Source: Phycisphaeraceae bacterium (GTDB lineage: Bacteria > Planctomycetota > Phycisphaerae > Phycisphaerales > UBA1924). Taken from it: 64,000 bases of DNA. The translations under genes and the position numbers were made by a program. This document shows positions 61,801 to 64,000 of the stretch, in pieces (position 1 is the first letter of the stretch; each line of letters opens with the position of its first letter). Below the pieces are notes generated by a model. It searched no databases. It worked only from the letters and a program-made list of their open reading frames with translations, and was not told the DNA's origin. The stretch lies in assembly GCA_019636845.1 (NCBI GenBank), contig JAHBWV010000001.1:1922001-1986000 (forward strand). Reading direction: 5' to 3'.

Positions 61801-62219
61801 CGGGCGCGGGGCCTACGGAGTGGCACAACTACAACTCGTGGTACTCGACGGGGACGATCGGAGCGAATCAGCCGGGGAAGACGGACCTTGAGAAGTACTC
61901 GCTGCTCCCATTGGCGAAGAACCTCAAGGGGAAGCTGCTGCTCGTCCATGGCGTCGAGGACTCGAACGTGTTGTACCAAGACACCGTCCGTGTCTACCGA
62001 GAGTTGCTCAAGGCGGACAAAGAGGTCAACGTCGAGTTGTTCATTGACCCCACCGGCGGGCACGGGCTTGACGGGGATGTCAAGACGATCGGACGTTATC
62101 GCAAGTATGAGGATTTCCTGATCCGTCATCTCGGGAAGGGCAGTGCGGCGAAGCCGAAGGTTGAGCAGAACGCGGCGCCTGCGGTGCCAGCCGGGGCAGC
62201 GAGCGGCGGTGGCTCATAG
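58872..62219 (+). CDS. Exported S9-family (DPP-IV-like) prolyl oligopeptidase
   Basis: A 1115-residue serine peptidase with an N-terminal signal peptide (AAWTTAASLALGAAVWLA). Residues ~70-830 form a beta-propeller (MTFSHDGRFAAFLYRPYAER, YLPDGSGYTYLRGGALLRVG, YLPDSRRMVFITELSGFRQL). The C-terminal alpha/beta-hydrolase domain has the catalytic triad: Ser955 in GWSFGGF, Asp1030 in GVEDSNVLY and His1064 in GGHGLDG. The propeller carries an extra beta domain (about 165-300) and two highly charged, disordered inserts (near 355-425, EGEGGESGEGAASGEPGKDA, and near 615-660). Total length is well above the usual 700-800. Substrate would be small peptides outside the cytoplasm. Confidence 0.92.
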   Translation: MNDRRRAWWSGRKMAAWTTAASLALGAAVWLASDASAVTGMALAPEESAAASKDATPPEKLTLDRVFPKKSFFGPSARSMTFSHDGRFAAFLYRPYAERRHGSDLYIYDTKSGETRRITSVGRMSEFQAEARKVRDDREKKAKQAGYSLSRLAREQYELFGWTDGLIVGEWTGVAPAGGTPLAGDVLLKITESSSGKNGGTLRVGLATLGLTTVEIDETQGTGKASIDEAALKVKGDVAMRLEGGAMTAVVTLTEPAQTLTLALSRVKPDAAVMKGKVVAPAGVIGSIGERLTLGDVVLDDDADINEEKDGKPVKDPAPRYDGVSAIEWSPVANEMLVQSGGDVYRLTIDAAAWETPMRRPGKEDTKEDESPAAEESGDAEADGEPSDESAAEGEGGESGEGAASGEPGKDAKPRDSAKKGKQQKVQLKPAKPYRGELVRLTRTRERESDVQYLPDGSGYTYLRGGALLRVGFGDHEIVQLDPELKDGERMVGYRISPDMKRLVFLATRGQTTNDRAATVTIVNYRDRFARATEVRRHMPDSPWPDSYSSVYLYDLRGHGTEEGKLERVFTRKVSGPRDVMRVPEWSPDSSRIAFAAYDQSMGHMKILEAGFKVDDKGGKKEETKQGESAAASGEDAVKGAGQDGASQSGGASKPEEEEPEFKIENARVVYEFLHAGGPNTPGMVRPMYLPDSRRMVFITELSGFRQLHLLEPRYEQLTQVTSGQFELYPFHLTRDNRFLFATSTEGDPNQEQVYKIDLDTLAVTRLTETPGVLSGAAVREDGSMVLALHTDFGSPTELFAVTPGVEQASVKRLTDSHPEEAHKLTRAAPEYFTYENRHGQTIHGHMFKPADWTPEDKRPLLIYVYGGPLGERKMATRGSFAAPSYFFARYMAENHGWVAVTIDPRGASGYGAVFEKANFEQVGKPQTEDLVDGARWLVKHHGVDEKKMAMHGWSFGGFQTQMVMYTEPDVFAVGIAGAGPTEWHNYNSWYSTGTIGANQPGKTDLEKYSLLPLAKNLKGKLLLVHGVEDSNVLYQDTVRVYRELLKADKEVNVELFIDPTGGHGLDGDVKTIGRYRKYEDFLIRHLGKGSAAKPKVEQNAAPAVPAGAASGGGS

Positions 62220-62302
62220 CAAGAGGCCGCTGGAATCGGTTTGACGGGTGAGGGCTTCACGCGCGGGATGCGCGCGGAGCATGGGTGAGTGAGGGTCGGG
62301 AA

Positions 62303-62375
62303 AGCCGCCTGCCGGACTCGAACCGGCGACCTACGGTTTACAAAACCGTTGCTCTACCAACTGAGCTAGGGCGGC
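62303..62375 (-). tRNA. tRNA-Thr (anticodon TGT)
   Basis: A 73-nt cloverleaf on the minus strand: acceptor GCCGCCC/AGGCGGC (six pairs plus a C-A mismatch at 7-66), D-stem GCTC/GAGC, anticodon stem ACGGT/ACCGT with loop TTTGTAA, T-stem GCCGG/CCGGC with TTCGAGT, discriminator T. It reads ACA/ACG. CCA is not encoded. Confidence 0.92.
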
Positions 62376-62491
62376 GTCGCACCCATTCTACGCGACCCGA
62401 GCCCGCTTGTTTCTTTTTTCAACTGGCGGCATCTGATCCGGGGATCGGCCCGGCGGCGGGTCCCTTTGGCCGGGGGTATGAGGTGTCCGTG

Positions 62492-62698
62492 ATGTCATTG
62501 GTGCTGGTTCTTCTCGGGCTGTATCTGGCGATCGGCTTTGGATTTGCGCTTGTGTTCACGGTGTTCATGGTGCCTCGGATCGATGAGGCGTCGGCGCGGG
62601 GTTCTCTGGCGTTCCGTGTGGTGATCGTGCCGGGTGCGGCGGCGTTGTGGCCGCTTCTGCTGGTGCGTGCGATAGCCGGGAGAACGAGGGGTGCGTGA
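62492..62698 (+). CDS. Small membrane protein, first gene of the Rieske operon
   Basis: A 68-residue protein (MSLVLVLLGLYLAIGFGFAL) with two hydrophobic helices joined by MVPRIDEASARGSLAF and ending RAIAGRTRGA. ATG 62492 has GAGGTG ten bases upstream. Its stop overlaps the ATG of the next gene by 1 bp (TGATG). No family recognised; position suggests a structural subunit of the membrane redox complex encoded downstream. Confidence 0.7.
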   Translation: MSLVLVLLGLYLAIGFGFALVFTVFMVPRIDEASARGSLAFRVVIVPGAAALWPLLLVRAIAGRTRGA

Positions 62699-62838
62699 TG
62701 AACGAGACTCAGCAACGGGTTCACAGATGGGTGTGGCCGATTCTTGCTGTTGCGCTTCTGGCGTTTCTGGTCGCGGCTGTTGCGCTGCGTCCGCCCGCGA
62801 CGGATCTTCTTGGCGGCTCCGGCACTCGTCAGCCGTGA
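62698..62838 (+). CDS. 46-residue single-pass membrane protein
   Basis: MNETQQRVHRWVWPILAVAL... with one helix (residues ~12-32) and a short tail ending GGSGTRQP. GAGGGG precedes the start and it overlaps the upstream stop by 1 bp. The next gene begins 10 bp after its stop. Too small for a family call; the coupling on both sides makes it likely to be real. Confidence 0.65.
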   Translation: MNETQQRVHRWVWPILAVALLAFLVAAVALRPPATDLLGGSGTRQP

Positions 62839-62848
62839 GGAGTTCGTC

Positions 62849-63946
62849 GTGAGCCACTCTTATCGGCTTGTGCAGTGGAATCGTCACAAGGTCGTGTATG
62901 ACCTGATTCTGGCGGGAGCGATCGGTGCATATCTCGCTGTGTTCACGGGATTGAGCGTGATGCTGGCTTCGGAGAGCGAGGGGATATCCGAGCCGATCAT
63001 TGCGATGCGGGCGATCGGATCGTGCGCCTTTCTTCTGCTTCATGTTGCGTTGGCGATCGGCCCGCTTTCGCGGATCGACAAGCGGTTTGCGCCGCTGCTG
63101 TACAACCGGCGGCACCTCGGGGTCGCGACGTTCATTCTCGCGTTGCTGCACGCGACCATTGCTGTGGGGTTCTACGGGGGATTCGGGGTCGATGACCCGG
63201 TGACCGCGGTGCTGGCGCGGTACTCACCTGAGAGTTTCGTCTCGCTCTCGGGCTTTCCGTTCGAGATACTGGGCTTCGCTGCACTCTTGATCCTTTTCGT
63301 GATGGCGGCGACAAGCCACGATTTCTGGCTCGCGAACCTGGGTGCCCGTGCGTGGAAGTGGATCCACATGCTGGTCTATCCGGCGTACGCGTTGCTGGTC
63401 GTGCATGTCGTGCTGGGCGCGATGCAGTCCGAGCGGTCGCTGGTCTACCCGATCGTGCTTGGGCTCGGCATCGTCACGCTTGGCTCGCTGCACGTTGTTG
63501 CGGGATGGCGTGAGGCGAGGAAGGACCGGGACTCGATCGGTATTCCGGCACGTGCCGGCCTGGACGAGCCCCGGTGGATCGAGGTTGGCTCGGTCGACGA
63601 GATCCGTCCGGACCGGGCGAAGATTGTCTGTTTGAACGGGCGTGAGCGCATCGCGGTCTTTCGGCACAACGACGCTATCTCAGCCGTGAGCAACGTGTGT
63701 GCGCACCAGGGCGGCCCGCTTGGCGAGGGGAAGATCGTGAACGGTTGCATCACGTGCCCGTGGCACGGATACCAGTATCTCCCGGAGAGCGGGCAGTCGC
63801 CGCCACCGTATACGGAGAAGATCGCGACATACCAGGTTCGAGTGGAGGGGCGACGGATTCTCGTCAATCCGGATGCGCTCGCGCCGGGGACACCGGTCGA
63901 GCCCGCACGTTTCGAGGCACTGGACGGGGGGAATTCGTGTGAGTGA
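62849..63946 (+). CDS. Ferric-reductase-like transmembrane protein fused to a Rieske [2Fe-2S] domain
   Basis: A 365-residue membrane redox protein. Residues ~1-240 hold six or seven helices with paired His typical of the ferric reductase/MsrQ/NOX-like haem domain (CAFLLLHVALAIGPLSRIDK, ATFILALLHATIAVGFYGGF, AWKWIHMLVYPAYALLVVHV). Residues ~255-350 are a Rieske domain with CAHQGGPLG and CPWHG giving the two Cys and two His. GTG 62849 follows GAGGAG. It would pass electrons between a b-type haem and the iron-sulphur cluster; donor and acceptor are unknown. The next gene overlaps its end by 8 bp. Confidence 0.88.
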   Translation: MSHSYRLVQWNRHKVVYDLILAGAIGAYLAVFTGLSVMLASESEGISEPIIAMRAIGSCAFLLLHVALAIGPLSRIDKRFAPLLYNRRHLGVATFILALLHATIAVGFYGGFGVDDPVTAVLARYSPESFVSLSGFPFEILGFAALLILFVMAATSHDFWLANLGARAWKWIHMLVYPAYALLVVHVVLGAMQSERSLVYPIVLGLGIVTLGSLHVVAGWREARKDRDSIGIPARAGLDEPRWIEVGSVDEIRPDRAKIVCLNGRERIAVFRHNDAISAVSNVCAHQGGPLGEGKIVNGCITCPWHGYQYLPESGQSPPPYTEKIATYQVRVEGRRILVNPDALAPGTPVEPARFEALDGGNSCE

Positions 63947-64000
63947 CACCTCGCCACCACCTGCGGTTCGTGATGACGATGATGCGTTTTATGTCGGCTA
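63939..64000 (+). CDS. Start of the next operon gene (partial)
   Basis: GTG 63939, preceded by GGGGGGAA and overlapping the Rieske-fusion stop by 8 bp, opens MSDTSPPPAVRDDDDAFYVG and runs off the window. The phrase DAFYVGY hints at a membrane partner of the same redox operon, but 20 residues are too few for a family call. Confidence 0.55.
   Translation, partial: MSDTSPPPAVRDDDDAFYVG

Noticed and set aside
60639-62129. A 496-codon minus-strand ORF
   Set aside because: Antisense shadow of the S9 peptidase catalytic region; composition is dominated by Arg, His, Leu and Pro.

Overview
The window is high-GC bacterial DNA and looks like a piece of a planctomycete chromosome, most likely class Phycisphaerae. 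Evidence for this: a PEP-CTERM protein ending in PAPGALALVGAAGLF plus an Arg run, a LEPR-XLL surface protein, a planctomycete-style prepilin protein, several 'CPxCdYdL...CPECG' zinc-ribbon membrane proteins, and an excisionase-type HTH fused in front of a receiver domain. Core genes (ispH, rlmN, fusA, rpsB, tsf, prfA, rnpB, two tRNAs) show that this is chromosome and not a plasmid or phage.

Layout. 1-9.4 kb, mostly minus strand: an ABC ATPase cut by the window edge, its large membrane partner, an M20 dipeptidase, a PEP-CTERM protein, a prepilin-type protein and an exported endonuclease/exonuclease/phosphatase-fold enzyme. 9.5-25 kb, plus strand: ispH-rlmN, a YwaF-like membrane protein, a WecA/MraY-type transferase coupled to an O-antigen-ligase-like protein, fusA, a PAS-LuxR regulator, an adenylate kinase, a DUF481 outer-membrane protein, a LEPR-XLL protein and a DUF368 (PopT-like) undecaprenyl-phosphate carrier. 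25.06-33.9 kb, minus strand: tRNA-Val, then an eleven-gene type II secretion/type IV pilus-like operon that starts with a PilZ protein and runs E-F-G-H-I-J-K-L-M-C-like, with many 4-bp overlaps and no secretin. 34-37 kb, plus strand: rpsB, tsf and a Tat-exported superoxide dismutase, each with a clear terminator. 37.3-42 kb: an exported HEAT-like protein, an HTH-receiver regulator, an M42 aminopeptidase and a 42-residue ORF with its own terminator.

42-46.4 kb is a repeat-rich accessory patch. It holds an ORF largely built from a 162-bp (54-codon) tandem repeat and palindromic inserts, and two paralogous zinc-ribbon membrane proteins separated by a 195-bp tandem duplication that carries truncated gene tails. 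46.4-51.2 kb: an HI0933-family flavoprotein, a nucleotidyltransferase + winged-helix pair with what looks like a leaderless promoter under a palindrome (a toxin-antitoxin or defence candidate), a small zinc-ribbon protein, a lower-GC AbiU2/HEPN-like gene, and RNase P RNA on the minus strand. 51.2-64 kb: a Rossmann-type protein, an ABC exporter pair coupled to a methyltransferase, prfA, a DUF1338/HglS-type dioxygenase, a large S9 peptidase, tRNA-Thr, and a small-membrane-protein operon leading to a ferric-reductase/Rieske fusion.

The plus strand is C-rich over roughly 11-37 kb and strongly G-rich from about 42 kb on. This compositional switch could mark a replication landmark or a rearrangement boundary. 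All functional calls come from reading motifs and context; no database search was run.
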